This document shows positions 53,425-62,034 of a stretch of 64,000 nt of DNA, in pieces (within the stretch, counting starts at the first letter, position 1; every line of letters begins with the position of its first letter). This DNA is from Lachnospiraceae bacterium NSJ-143 (lineage in GTDB: Bacteria; Bacillota; Clostridia; Lachnospirales; Anaerotignaceae). The notes beneath the pieces were generated by a model. It was not told the origin of the DNA and did not search any database. It saw nothing but the letters and a program-made list of their open reading frames with translations. The position numbers were made by a program, and so were the translations under genes. The stretch lies in contig JALIFM010000001.1 of the NCBI GenBank assembly GCA_022867625.1, forward strand, positions 620,001-684,000. The letters are read 5' to 3'.

Positions 53425-54740
53425 GCAAAGCCCTTGACTATATTCAAAACCCGGAAAAAACGGACGGTAAAATGCTTGTGTCCTCGTTCGGCTGCTCCTA
53501 TGAAACGGCAGACATTGAGTTTGAATATACTCTGTCGCAAGCGTTGGATAAGGGCAGCAACTTAGCTCACCACCTCATACAGTCCTTTGAGCCGGGGGAA
53601 GTCGATTACCAGACCGCCCACGAAATCGGGCGGCAACTTGCCGACGCTGTAACCAAAGGACAGCATGAGTATGTTTTGACGACGCACATTGACAAGGGGC
53701 ATATCCATAACCATATCATTTTTTGTGCCGCTAACTTCGTAGATTACCACAAGTACATTTCCAACCGACGGACATATTACGGCATACGAAACATGAGTGA
53801 CAGGCTGTGCCGGGAACATGGCTTGTCCGTAGTGGTTCCGGGCAAAGGTAGCAAGGGAAAAAGCTATGCAGAATACCAAGCGGAAAAGACGGGGACGAGT
53901 TGGAAAGGCAAGCTAAAAATTGCTGTTGACGCGCTCATTCCCCAAGTGTCAGACTTTGAGGAATTATTGTGGCAGTTGGAAGCGGCGGGCTATGAAATCA
54001 AACGGGGTAAATACATATCCTGCCGCGCTCCCGGACAGGAACGGTTTACCCGCTTGAAAACCCTCGGCGCGGACTATACAGAGGAAGCAATAACCGAACG
54101 GATAAGCGGCAAGCGTACCCGCGCCGCCAAAGCTCCACGAACAGAGAAAAAAGGCGTGTCCCTGCTGATTGATATTGAAAACAGTATCAAGGCGCAAGAG
54201 AGCCGGGGCTATGAGCAATGGGCGAAAATCCACAATCTAAAACAGGCGGCAAAGACGCTCAACTTCCTTACGGAACATCAGATTGAACACTATTCGGATT
54301 TAGTCAACCGGATAGAGGAAGTCACGGCGGCAAGCGAACAGGCTTCCGAGGTGCTAAAGAGCATGGAAAAGCGGCTTGCTGATATGGCGTTGCTGATTAA
54401 GAACATCACGACATACCAAAAGACAAAGCCCGCCTATGACGCATACCGCAAAGCAAAGAACAAAGAGCAATACCGCGCCGCCCATGAGGGAAGTATCATT
54501 CTACATGAAGCGGCGGCAAAGGCATTAAAAGCGGCGGGCATATCCGGCAAGCTCCCGAACATTGCCGCCCTGCAATCAGAATATAAAAAACTCCAAGAGC
54601 AGCGGGAAGCCCTATACGCTGTTTATGGAAATTTAAAAAAGCAAGTCGGAAAATACAACGTTATCAAAAGGAACATTGACAGCATTTTACGGCAGGGAAA
54701 AGAGCCAGAACGAGAAATAGAAGTAGAACGACAGACGTAA
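53385..54740 (+). CDS. MOBP-type relaxase
   Basis: A 451-aa nicking enzyme. The N-terminal Tyr in ALDYIQNPEKT is a candidate nucleophile (Y19). The metal-binding histidines are seen in HIDKGHIHNHIIF (near residues 101-110), and CSYETADIEFEYT is the usual next block. The C-terminal half is helical and charged. It starts transfer by nicking oriT. Confidence 0.92.
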   Translation: MAVTKIKPIKSTLSKALDYIQNPEKTDGKMLVSSFGCSYETADIEFEYTLSQALDKGSNLAHHLIQSFEPGEVDYQTAHEIGRQLADAVTKGQHEYVLTTHIDKGHIHNHIIFCAANFVDYHKYISNRRTYYGIRNMSDRLCREHGLSVVVPGKGSKGKSYAEYQAEKTGTSWKGKLKIAVDALIPQVSDFEELLWQLEAAGYEIKRGKYISCRAPGQERFTRLKTLGADYTEEAITERISGKRTRAAKAPRTEKKGVSLLIDIENSIKAQESRGYEQWAKIHNLKQAAKTLNFLTEHQIEHYSDLVNRIEEVTAASEQASEVLKSMEKRLADMALLIKNITTYQKTKPAYDAYRKAKNKEQYRAAHEGSIILHEAAAKALKAAGISGKLPNIAALQSEYKKLQEQREALYAVYGNLKKQVGKYNVIKRNIDSILRQGKEPEREIEVERQT

Positions 54741-54825
54741 TTAAAGTAGATTTGTTATATGGCGCACTGTAGATTTATTCGCATAAAGGTGATAAAATAA
54801 ATAATTATAGGAAGCAGGTGAGGGT

Positions 54826-56124
54826 ATGGCAACTTTTTATGAAACAAAGCAACTGATTTGTAGGTTGCTTTGTGGTAGAAACATTGAGGACAGCGACGAC
54901 GATATAACCATCGATTTGCGGTCTTTTAGAACATCATACGGCGAACAACAAGAAAGCGGACAATTTGTAGTTTCAAATACAGAATTACATGAACTGTATG
55001 ATAAAGTTTGTACATTTAATCATCATGGTTTAGAAATGTATAATGGATTTGAATATGAAATAGCTATGGACTTAGATTATCCTATTATGCGACGTCAAGA
55101 ATTTCCCATTATTTCAGAGGATATAGCAAATGGTGTTAAATATGAGTTAGGTTATCCTACAATTGAGTATAGTCTTTATCTGTTAATGCTAATAAAAGAT
55201 GAAATGAATAAACAACAGGGGCGAAACAATAAGATACCGCCTGCACGGTTAAGGCGACCTAATGATAGACACTTAAGTAGCGATAATGATATTTCTTTAT
55301 CTGTGTTACTTCCTCGAATAATAGGTGAATTATCGTTAAAAATAAGAAATACAAATGCGACACCCCAATCGTTAAATAATTTTAGCGACTTAAAGACTTC
55401 TTTTGTATTTGAGTTTATGTATAAGACGGGGAACTCTCTTGTTGAATTTTTAGACATTATTGATATGTTTCCCTTGAATAATACTATGCGCGGTAGACTT
55501 GATATAACTCAAATTGACACACCGCCATTAAGAAAGTACACCGAAGATGTAGTAGATTATTACAAGCAGGCATTAGCGTCAAATGATCCATATATTAAGT
55601 TTATTTCTTTTTATCATGTGATGGAATATTTTTTTGATGAAGTATTTAAGCGAAAAATGGTGACCGACTTAAAAAACAAAATTACTCACCCGGATTTTTC
55701 GTATAAAGATGAAGATAAAGTTTATGAGATTGCTTTATTTGTAAAAAATAGATTGCGTATGAATGATGAAACTGGACAAGGCAATGAATTAGAGTCATTA
55801 AAATATGTTTTAAGTGAGTTTGTTAGTATAGATGACCTAAAATTAAGAATAGATGCTATTGATAGCAATGCAGTTCAATACTATCAAAGTAGCAAGGTTT
55901 TATTTTGCAATGCACCAACTATAGGTTGGTCGGATATGCAAGGAGTTTTTACTCAAATTGCTCGGCGTATATATTTTACTCGTAACTCTTTAGTGCATAG
56001 CAAAAGTGGGAAAAACAAAGAACGTTATCGTCCATATCAAGATGAAAAACAGTTGCAGTTAGAAATTCCGCTTGTGAAAGCTGTTGCGGAAGCGATAATT
56101 ATAAACTCAAGCGAAATTATATAA
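54826..56124 (+). CDS. Uncharacterised HEPN-like cargo protein
   Basis: A 432-aa protein without a recognised family. The C-terminal third is helical and carries RNSLVH at residues 386-391, which fits the R-x4-6-H motif of HEPN ribonuclease domains; ApeA-like HEPN proteins have similar surroundings (FYHVMEYFFDEVF before it). The N-terminal 250 residues look like a separate sensor region. The DNA is clearly AT-richer than the relaxase and other backbone genes, and the gene is followed by a very strong terminator. A defence role is an inference. Confidence 0.65.
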   Translation: MATFYETKQLICRLLCGRNIEDSDDDITIDLRSFRTSYGEQQESGQFVVSNTELHELYDKVCTFNHHGLEMYNGFEYEIAMDLDYPIMRRQEFPIISEDIANGVKYELGYPTIEYSLYLLMLIKDEMNKQQGRNNKIPPARLRRPNDRHLSSDNDISLSVLLPRIIGELSLKIRNTNATPQSLNNFSDLKTSFVFEFMYKTGNSLVEFLDIIDMFPLNNTMRGRLDITQIDTPPLRKYTEDVVDYYKQALASNDPYIKFISFYHVMEYFFDEVFKRKMVTDLKNKITHPDFSYKDEDKVYEIALFVKNRLRMNDETGQGNELESLKYVLSEFVSIDDLKLRIDAIDSNAVQYYQSSKVLFCNAPTIGWSDMQGVFTQIARRIYFTRNSLVHSKSGKNKERYRPYQDEKQLQLEIPLVKAVAEAIIINSSEII

Positions 56125-56128
56125 AAGA

Positions 56129-56174
56129 ACCGGGCGCGGTAGCCAATCACTGGCCACCGCGCCCGGTCTTTTTG
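56129..56174. terminator. Strong bidirectional terminator
   Basis: ACCGGGCGCGGT and ACCGCGCCCGGT pair in a long GC stem with an inner GGCCA-type complement. T's follow on both sides. It separates the cargo gene from the minus-strand operon. Confidence 0.9.
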
Positions 56175-56275
56175 TGGGTGCTATTTTAAAGCGTCCTGTC
56201 ACGCGATAGAACGCCGATTTTGAGGGGAAAGGTATCAATCCCTTGCCGCTTGATTTTCATGCCCGGAAAGCCCCA

Positions 56276-56662
56276 TTATACAAGGGCTTTATTGCCCCTA
56301 CTGCGTGACAATAGCCGCTGTTTCCGCTTGCGTTCTGCGGCTTGTCTGCGCTGTATTCGTTTCCGGCAGTCCGGGCAGTATTTGACGCTGTTTGAGCTTG
56401 AAGCAAAGGACGCGCCGCACACGGCACAACGCCGCCTGTCCTCCGGGGCGTAGAGATCTGCATACAGTTCTTTGTCAAGGGGCAGGACAGCGGCGCGGAA
56501 CCATTTACAGAGTAAGGAAAAGGAAATGGTCTGCGGACAAATGCACTCGTCCCCGTCGTCCAGAAGAATACAGTTGCCGCAATCATAGTTGCAGCACTCC
56601 CGGCGCACAAGGGCGTTCACTCTGCGGCTCTGGGGCGGCGCAAGCCGCCTTATCCCGGTCAT
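56276..56662 (-). CDS. Cysteine-rich VLP-domain protein
   Basis: A 128-aa protein with two Cys clusters: CCNYDCGNC near the start and CAVCGASF followed by YCPDCRKRIQRRQ, a zinc-ribbon like pair, then a basic tail. This is the Cys_rich_VLP family of ICEs. The start overlaps the TTRAP stop by 4 bases (ATGA). Confidence 0.88.
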   Translation of the reverse strand: MTGIRRLAPPQSRRVNALVRRECCNYDCGNCILLDDGDECICPQTISFSLLCKWFRAAVLPLDKELYADLYAPEDRRRCAVCGASFASSSNSVKYCPDCRKRIQRRQAAERKRKQRLLSRSRGNKALV

Positions 56663-56871
56663 ACTTCGTCAGCGACGTAAACGGCAAGCTCCGCATACTC
56701 CGCTTCGGTCAGTGCGTCGATTTTGGCAAGGGTGCGCCCTGCAAGCTCTTTCATGTCCTCGTCCATGAACGGCAGCGCGGCGTTGATGTTGGCGACAAGC
56801 TCCTGTCTGCTGCTGTCATGGTAGATGTGTAAAAGGTTCATTTCCTCAACGGTAAATCTGTTCATGCTCAT
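56659..56871 (-). CDS. TTRAP-family transposon-transfer assisting protein
   Basis: A 70-aa protein with MNRFTVEEMNLLHIYH, matching the TTRAP family start, and a short helical rest ending in ADEV. The family is found in ICEs; its role is not known. Overlaps of 4 bases on both sides indicate tight translational coupling. Confidence 0.85.
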   Translation of the reverse strand: MSMNRFTVEEMNLLHIYHDSSRQELVANINAALPFMDEDMKELAGRTLAKIDALTEAEYAELAVYVADEV

Positions 56872-57812
56872 ACCTCCATATCGTGATGTTTTGATTTTGC
56901 CGCCGCCTTTTTCGGGACGGCTTTTTCCTTGTCTGCGGCAAGCTGCGCCCGGATTGACTGGCGGGGCTTGCGTAAGCTCTTGTCCCGGTTCTCGTCCTTT
57001 GGGAGAAAGGCATAAATGCCGTGACGCTCTTTCAAGTTGGAAAGGGACAGCTTCTTAAAGGGCAGCATGGATAACAGGCGGTCGGTGTCCCTGCTTGACG
57101 CAATCGCTGTAAAATACGGTGACAGCTCCACCATGAAATGCGTCTTGTCCGGGCTGTTCGGCTCTCTAAGGGCTTGCAGCTCCGATAAAATGCGCTCGGC
57201 TTCCCGCCTTATCCGGCTGTCATGCAGGGCGGCGGTATGCTCCCCCAAGTCGCCCGGTTTCAGCCGTTCCCGTTCGCGCTGCTCCTGCTGAAGCAGGAAG
57301 CGCAAAGCGTCGGGGTCGTTGGGTTGCGTTTCGCCGCGCACAAACTCTCCAAGCTGCGGGTCGGGGTAGCCGTCAAAGCGTTGTGTCGCGGGCTGTGTCC
57401 GGCTCCCATGCTCATAATGCAGGGTGACGGTATCGGCGGGAAATGCCTGTTCCGCGACGTGCTTAAAATGCTGCGGGTAGTCCAGTTCGTAAAGGTCGCC
57501 TTTGATTTTCCCGCCCTCTGTGCCTGTGATTGTGACGGCATAGGCAAGGACATTATCACGGGTCTGCTCCCCGTAAAACCTCCATGTGTTGTGCTGTCTT
57601 GTGTCTTTCAAGAATACGTCCCGTTCCCGGAAGCAGTACGTCCCGGACGGGCGGGACAGCCACAAAAGCCGCTTGTCCTCGGCGGTAGGGCTTGCCGCCG
57701 CCTTTTGGATAATCTCTTTGTCAATTTCAAAATCACTCTGGTAAAATGCAGTGTTCTGCCGCATGATAGCGTCAAGGGAAGCGATTATATCCACGTTTTC
57801 AAACTTGTTCAT
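56868..57812 (-). CDS. ICE accessory protein of unknown function, 314 aa
   Basis: No firm family name is given. The start at 57812 has AAAGGAG upstream. The first about 180 residues contain LSRPSGTYCFRERDVFLKD and a long block before residue 190 that looks globular. The C-terminal tail SIRAQLAADKE, followed by basic residues, matches the tail of the upstream fusion protein. The gene lies 4 bases after that one and overlaps the TTRAP start. Confidence 0.8.
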   Translation of the reverse strand: MNKFENVDIIASLDAIMRQNTAFYQSDFEIDKEIIQKAAASPTAEDKRLLWLSRPSGTYCFRERDVFLKDTRQHNTWRFYGEQTRDNVLAYAVTITGTEGGKIKGDLYELDYPQHFKHVAEQAFPADTVTLHYEHGSRTQPATQRFDGYPDPQLGEFVRGETQPNDPDALRFLLQQEQRERERLKPGDLGEHTAALHDSRIRREAERILSELQALREPNSPDKTHFMVELSPYFTAIASSRDTDRLLSMLPFKKLSLSNLKERHGIYAFLPKDENRDKSLRKPRQSIRAQLAADKEKAVPKKAAAKSKHHDMEV

Positions 57813-57816
57813 GCGG

Positions 57817-60800
57817 TCAGCTCCTTTCCAAATCCTGTGACTTGCTTTTTGTGGGTTTCTTCTTTGCCCGTTCCTTATCGGCTTTAAGCTGCGCCCGGAT
57901 AGAGGGCTTCTTTTCCGGCTTCGCTTCCTTTCCGGCTTCCCGTGCTGCCTTGACAGCGGCAGCAAGCTCGGTCAAAGAAATCTGTTCCCCGGCTTTTACC
58001 TTTGCTTCCAGTTCGTCCACGGTGGGCGTGTTGTTTATCTGCCCGTCAATCATGTTATAGTTTTGCTCGGTGGTCTGCTCGGCGGCTTTTAAGTAATTTT
58101 CCGGCGGCTCCACGACAACGGCAAACGCCTGTGTACCATTTCCCATAATCAGGTGCTTCCCGTCCTCCGACTGGTGATGTAAGCCATATCCGGCGGCTTC
58201 CATTTGTTCACGGTTCATAGAGGTAAGGCTAAAGCTGCCCCTCGGCGTTGTGACTTTCTCCCCAGTCAGATAATTGTCGGGGACAAGTTCTTTTTGCTGC
58301 TCCTGTAAAAACTCCGGCACTTGACGGAAGCCCGCGCCGCTGTCTGCATAATAGGCGGTGTCCTGTCCGTTCTGATGAAGCATTATCACGTCGGAAATGG
58401 AAAGACTATGCCCCTTAAAATCGGCGGGGTGGTCGATATTGAAACGCTCAAAAATGCTTCCAAGTGTCATATCCGGCGTGAGGGGCGCGGCATAGATAAG
58501 TTCATAGTTTGCCCGGTCAACGACAAGACCCGCCGCCTGTAAACGGTCGTAAGGCTCAAAGCGGAAGTCCCGCGTTTCGTCGCCACGCTTTAACTGATAA
58601 ATGGAAAAGGTATCTTTGTCCGGCTCGGCTTCCTGTGTAGGTGGCTCCGGCTCTGCGGTCTGCTCCTGTGCTTGCGGCTGCTCCTGCGCCTTTGCCTTTT
58701 CTCCCCGGATATGCGCCCGTTGTAAGTCCGTCGGCTTTTCGCCGGAAAGGGGCTGAATGGATTTGATAGAGTTCGCCGCATAATAGGCGTTGTCGGTAAG
58801 CTGCCGCTGCCACGCTTCGGCGGTAGGCGACCAACGGAAGCCGCCCCCTTTTAATTCTGTCCGCGTTGCTTCATCAGGCTTTTCATCAAAGAAAATTTGC
58901 AGACGGTTGGCTTCGGCGTTTGCGTCAACCCTGCCGCCCTCAAATTCCCAACCAATAAAGCCGATTTCCTTTTTCTGTGAAAGGTCTTGAATACGGCTTT
59001 TTACGCGGCGTATCTCCGCGTTGTTGTTGGATAAAGCCCATGTAGGATAGGGCTTATCTTCCAAGTGCCAACTGCTTGACATACCCGCTTTTAGTTTCTC
59101 AATATTCTCCGGCGACAAATGGGGGCAGCCGTCAAGGGTTTTGTGTTTACGGTAATAGGCGTTTACCGCTTTCATGGTTTCCTGTGACTTCTCCAAATCA
59201 GCAAGTTTGCTTTGCAATTTCTGAACGGCTTGCGGGTCGTCCGCGCTGATACCGCCCATGCCTGTACTGCGGATTTTATCAAGCAAGCCCTGTATCTCCC
59301 GGTATTCCTCCATGTTCCTGTCTGCGGCGGCGTTCTGCTTTTCTTTTTTACGAACGGGGAAATTTGAGCCGCCCGCAATCAGAATAGAGGGGACGCGCCC
59401 TGCAATCTCATAGCCTTTGTTCATGTTCTCCGCAAGTTTTCGGGCGTAAGTGTCAAGCAGACTGTCAATTTTCTCATGGTACATAGGGTCTACCCGCGCC
59501 TTTTGCCGTTCTGCTATTTTTACAGCTTCATCAACGTAGCTGCGGTATTCAGCCGTTGCGCTGCCGGGTTTGTAATCGTAAAAGCTGTTCGCGTCTTTTG
59601 CGCGGCGGGCGGCGGTTTTATTGATGGAATAGTAAGGGGTAACATGCTGTGTTTTCTGTACTGCCTGTTCTTCTTTTTCCGTAGGCTGCGGTGCTTCGTC
59701 GTCTGTGTCCGTGGTCTGCTCCGGCGTGGGTACGTCCGCTTTGGGCTGTTCCGGTACGTTTGTTTCGGATATGGTCTGCCCGGTAGCGGCTTCCTGTGCA
59801 GGCTGTTCCTGTCCGGCACTTTGGGTCTTGTCCTGTGTGTGTTGCAACTCCAAAAAATGCCTGTCGATTTCAAGCAGGATTTCCTTTGCTGCCTTATGGA
59901 TTGTGGAAAAAGAAGCCCGCAAATCGGAAAGCTCCCGGCTGTTTAACTGCTGTACTGCGTCAAAGGAATAGCCGGACGTATCAAGCCCGTAATAATAACA
60001 TACAGCATACGCCACGCTATCAGCCTGTAACTTCTTCATATCCACGGCAGGACGCGGGAGTTTGGGGTCAGCTTCCGCAAGCGCGGTCAACTTCGCATAG
60101 GCGGTTCCGTAGATTGCTGCCTGTATGGTCTGCTGTTCGTCCATGCCCTCGCGTATGGTTATCTGTTTTATCCGGTCATTACAAATGCCTGTGCTGTCTG
60201 GCAGCGGGGCAAAGGAGATCGGATAAGGTGACGCTTTTCTTACTGCGTCCAGTAATTCCGGGTATGCCCGGACAGTATCAGCCTGTTCCTGTTCGGTCAG
60301 AGCCGGAAGCTCCTGCCCTTTGGTCTGTGATACGTCAAAGACAGAAACAACTTTATATTTCGGTACAACGATTTCTTTTTCTTCCATCACGGGTTTTCCG
60401 TCTGCCCCAATAACGGGTTTATGGGTCTGCGGGTCTATTTTCTTTACCTGCTTTCTGGTAGTAAAAGGTTTTGGCGCAAGGATTTTAATGCTCTTTTCAA
60501 CTGGTCGCCGTCCGTATTCCCGTTCCCATGTGGAGAAGCCTGCGACAAAGGAAGCACCCGGCTTCTGCAAGGCAATTAAAAGGGCATTTTTCGCACTGTA
60601 AGTATGAAAGGTCGCCATAGCCTGTAAATATTCCGGGTAACGCCCTTGTGAAAAAAGCTGTCCCACACCAATTTCAAGCTGTTTATTGAGTTCATGCAGC
60701 CGCTCGTCGGAAGTTGCATTTTCATCAAAGGTAACAGTAATGAGAGGAGGAAATTCCTGTGCCGTTTCTTTTTTCAGCTCCGGTTGCGGATAACTCATAA

Positions 60801-61899
60801 TGCGGTATTCCTCCGGCACGTCCTGCCCGTCGTACCATTCCGTAAAGGTGTTTTTATTGTTGTAGATGTAGCCCTGTTCGGTAAATCTGCCGCCGTCATT
60901 GATTGCAGCGTCCCGCCCGTATTCCTCGTACATGAAATACTTTTTTGCTTCTTCGGGAAGCTCCGGTTCGCCCAACTCGTCCACAAGGTAATAGCCGTAA
61001 TCTTCCTCGCTCTGGACGGTGGGATATATCCAGTAGCAGTCAAGGTTCTGTGCAAGGTTGATAAGGTCTTTCAAGTTCCCGGCGCGTTCCCCAAGCGTGA
61101 CCGCCGCTGTGAATTTACTTTTGTCCTCGTCGCTTTGCATAGAAAGCAGCCTGCCTAAATAATTCAGCTCGTCCATGCTGCCGCGCTGTATCACTTCAAG
61201 CGGCACGTCAAAGGGACAGTCCTCGGTGTTGGTAAAACCATTGATAAAAAAGTCCTGCGGGTTATCTGCGGTAATGCCGACGCTTTTCATAGCTTCGTGT
61301 AGCTGCTCTGTGGTGGTCGGCATGGGAAGCCACACGCCGCCCGGTTCGCCTGTTTCAAATCGGCTGCGGCTGTCAATCAGGACAGAAAACGGTTCACTCA
61401 TTCGTCCACTCCTTTCTTGTGCTATCATGCGGTGCATAAGCTCGTAATCTTCAATGCTCATGCTGCCGTCAAATACATAAGGGTCAAAATCTTCGTCGCC
61501 CCGGTAGGGTTTTTCGGAAAAGGGAAGCCCTGCGGCGTGAGCGATTGCCCGCCCTTTTTCTATTGCCTCCGGGGATAGCCTGTCGTCATGTGCTTCGATA
61601 AATCCGGCGATATTGTTTGTGCCGTTTTCATAGTGGCTTCGTACTCCTGCGGTCAGTTCGCCCAAGCTCATTTCTGCGCCAAGCTGCCCGCTGTAATAGC
61701 CGTTCACAATCACGGCGGCAGGGTCGGTTTCCCGGATTTCTTTTAAGCGGGCTGTGTCCTCCGGGTAAAGGGTATCGTTCAAATCAAGGCTGAAATATTC
61801 AGCGTTCCAAGAACGCCCCTCCCGCCAGAACGCCACCCAAGCAATGCCGTCCCGTAGTTCTTCCTGATACTGCTTTACAGTGTCCCGCAAACTTGCCAT
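57817..61899 (-). CDS. ArdA-ArdC-YodL-DUF4316 antirestriction fusion protein
   Basis: A 1360-aa multi-domain ICE protein. In order: an unassigned N-terminal part (1-165), an ArdA antirestriction domain (about 168-370, GGVWLPMPTTTEQLHEAM), an ArdC-like ssDNA-binding domain (about 385-480, SAKNALLIALQ), and a zincin-like domain (about 560-680) whose expected His-Glu-x-x-His reads YGTAY. A Gln/Pro-rich linker follows, then further globular blocks, a YodL domain (TFSIYQLKRG) and a DUF4316-type end. The start at 61899 has AAAGGAG upstream. It probably shields incoming ICE DNA from restriction. Confidence 0.88.
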   Translation of the reverse strand: MASLRDTVKQYQEELRDGIAWVAFWREGRSWNAEYFSLDLNDTLYPEDTARLKEIRETDPAAVIVNGYYSGQLGAEMSLGELTAGVRSHYENGTNNIAGFIEAHDDRLSPEAIEKGRAIAHAAGLPFSEKPYRGDEDFDPYVFDGSMSIEDYELMHRMIAQERSGRMSEPFSVLIDSRSRFETGEPGGVWLPMPTTTEQLHEAMKSVGITADNPQDFFINGFTNTEDCPFDVPLEVIQRGSMDELNYLGRLLSMQSDEDKSKFTAAVTLGERAGNLKDLINLAQNLDCYWIYPTVQSEEDYGYYLVDELGEPELPEEAKKYFMYEEYGRDAAINDGGRFTEQGYIYNNKNTFTEWYDGQDVPEEYRIMSYPQPELKKETAQEFPPLITVTFDENATSDERLHELNKQLEIGVGQLFSQGRYPEYLQAMATFHTYSAKNALLIALQKPGASFVAGFSTWEREYGRRPVEKSIKILAPKPFTTRKQVKKIDPQTHKPVIGADGKPVMEEKEIVVPKYKVVSVFDVSQTKGQELPALTEQEQADTVRAYPELLDAVRKASPYPISFAPLPDSTGICNDRIKQITIREGMDEQQTIQAAIYGTAYAKLTALAEADPKLPRPAVDMKKLQADSVAYAVCYYYGLDTSGYSFDAVQQLNSRELSDLRASFSTIHKAAKEILLEIDRHFLELQHTQDKTQSAGQEQPAQEAATGQTISETNVPEQPKADVPTPEQTTDTDDEAPQPTEKEEQAVQKTQHVTPYYSINKTAARRAKDANSFYDYKPGSATAEYRSYVDEAVKIAERQKARVDPMYHEKIDSLLDTYARKLAENMNKGYEIAGRVPSILIAGGSNFPVRKKEKQNAAADRNMEEYREIQGLLDKIRSTGMGGISADDPQAVQKLQSKLADLEKSQETMKAVNAYYRKHKTLDGCPHLSPENIEKLKAGMSSSWHLEDKPYPTWALSNNNAEIRRVKSRIQDLSQKKEIGFIGWEFEGGRVDANAEANRLQIFFDEKPDEATRTELKGGGFRWSPTAEAWQRQLTDNAYYAANSIKSIQPLSGEKPTDLQRAHIRGEKAKAQEQPQAQEQTAEPEPPTQEAEPDKDTFSIYQLKRGDETRDFRFEPYDRLQAAGLVVDRANYELIYAAPLTPDMTLGSIFERFNIDHPADFKGHSLSISDVIMLHQNGQDTAYYADSGAGFRQVPEFLQEQQKELVPDNYLTGEKVTTPRGSFSLTSMNREQMEAAGYGLHHQSEDGKHLIMGNGTQAFAVVVEPPENYLKAAEQTTEQNYNMIDGQINNTPTVDELEAKVKAGEQISLTELAAAVKAAREAGKEAKPEKKPSIRAQLKADKERAKKKPTKSKSQDLERS

Positions 61900-61922
61900 G
61901 TTATCAGCTCCTTTCTTCTTGA

Positions 61923-62027
61923 TTTTCAGAGGGTTTGGGAAACTTCCCAACAAGCAAAATCCCCGTCCGGCGCATAGCGGCAGAACGGGGGTTTTACGGA
62001 AGTGTAGCCACACTTCCTATGCTTGCT
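61923..62027 (-). other. oriT-like motif, copy 2 (inverted)
   Basis: On the - strand, AGCAAGCATAGGAAGTGT is separated by 69 bases from TCCCAAACCCTCTGAAAA. The 69 bases hold a hairpin arm (GGAAGTGT / ACACTTCC at 61998-62018) and a GC-rich inverted repeat. It sits upstream of the antirestriction fusion. Confidence 0.55.
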
Positions 62028-62034
62028 GCGTAAC

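Noticed and set aside
59476-60413. Several + strand ORFs inside the antirestriction gene
   Set aside because: They are shadows of a GC-rich coding strand, with residues typical of a reverse frame (many Cys, Arg, Pro).
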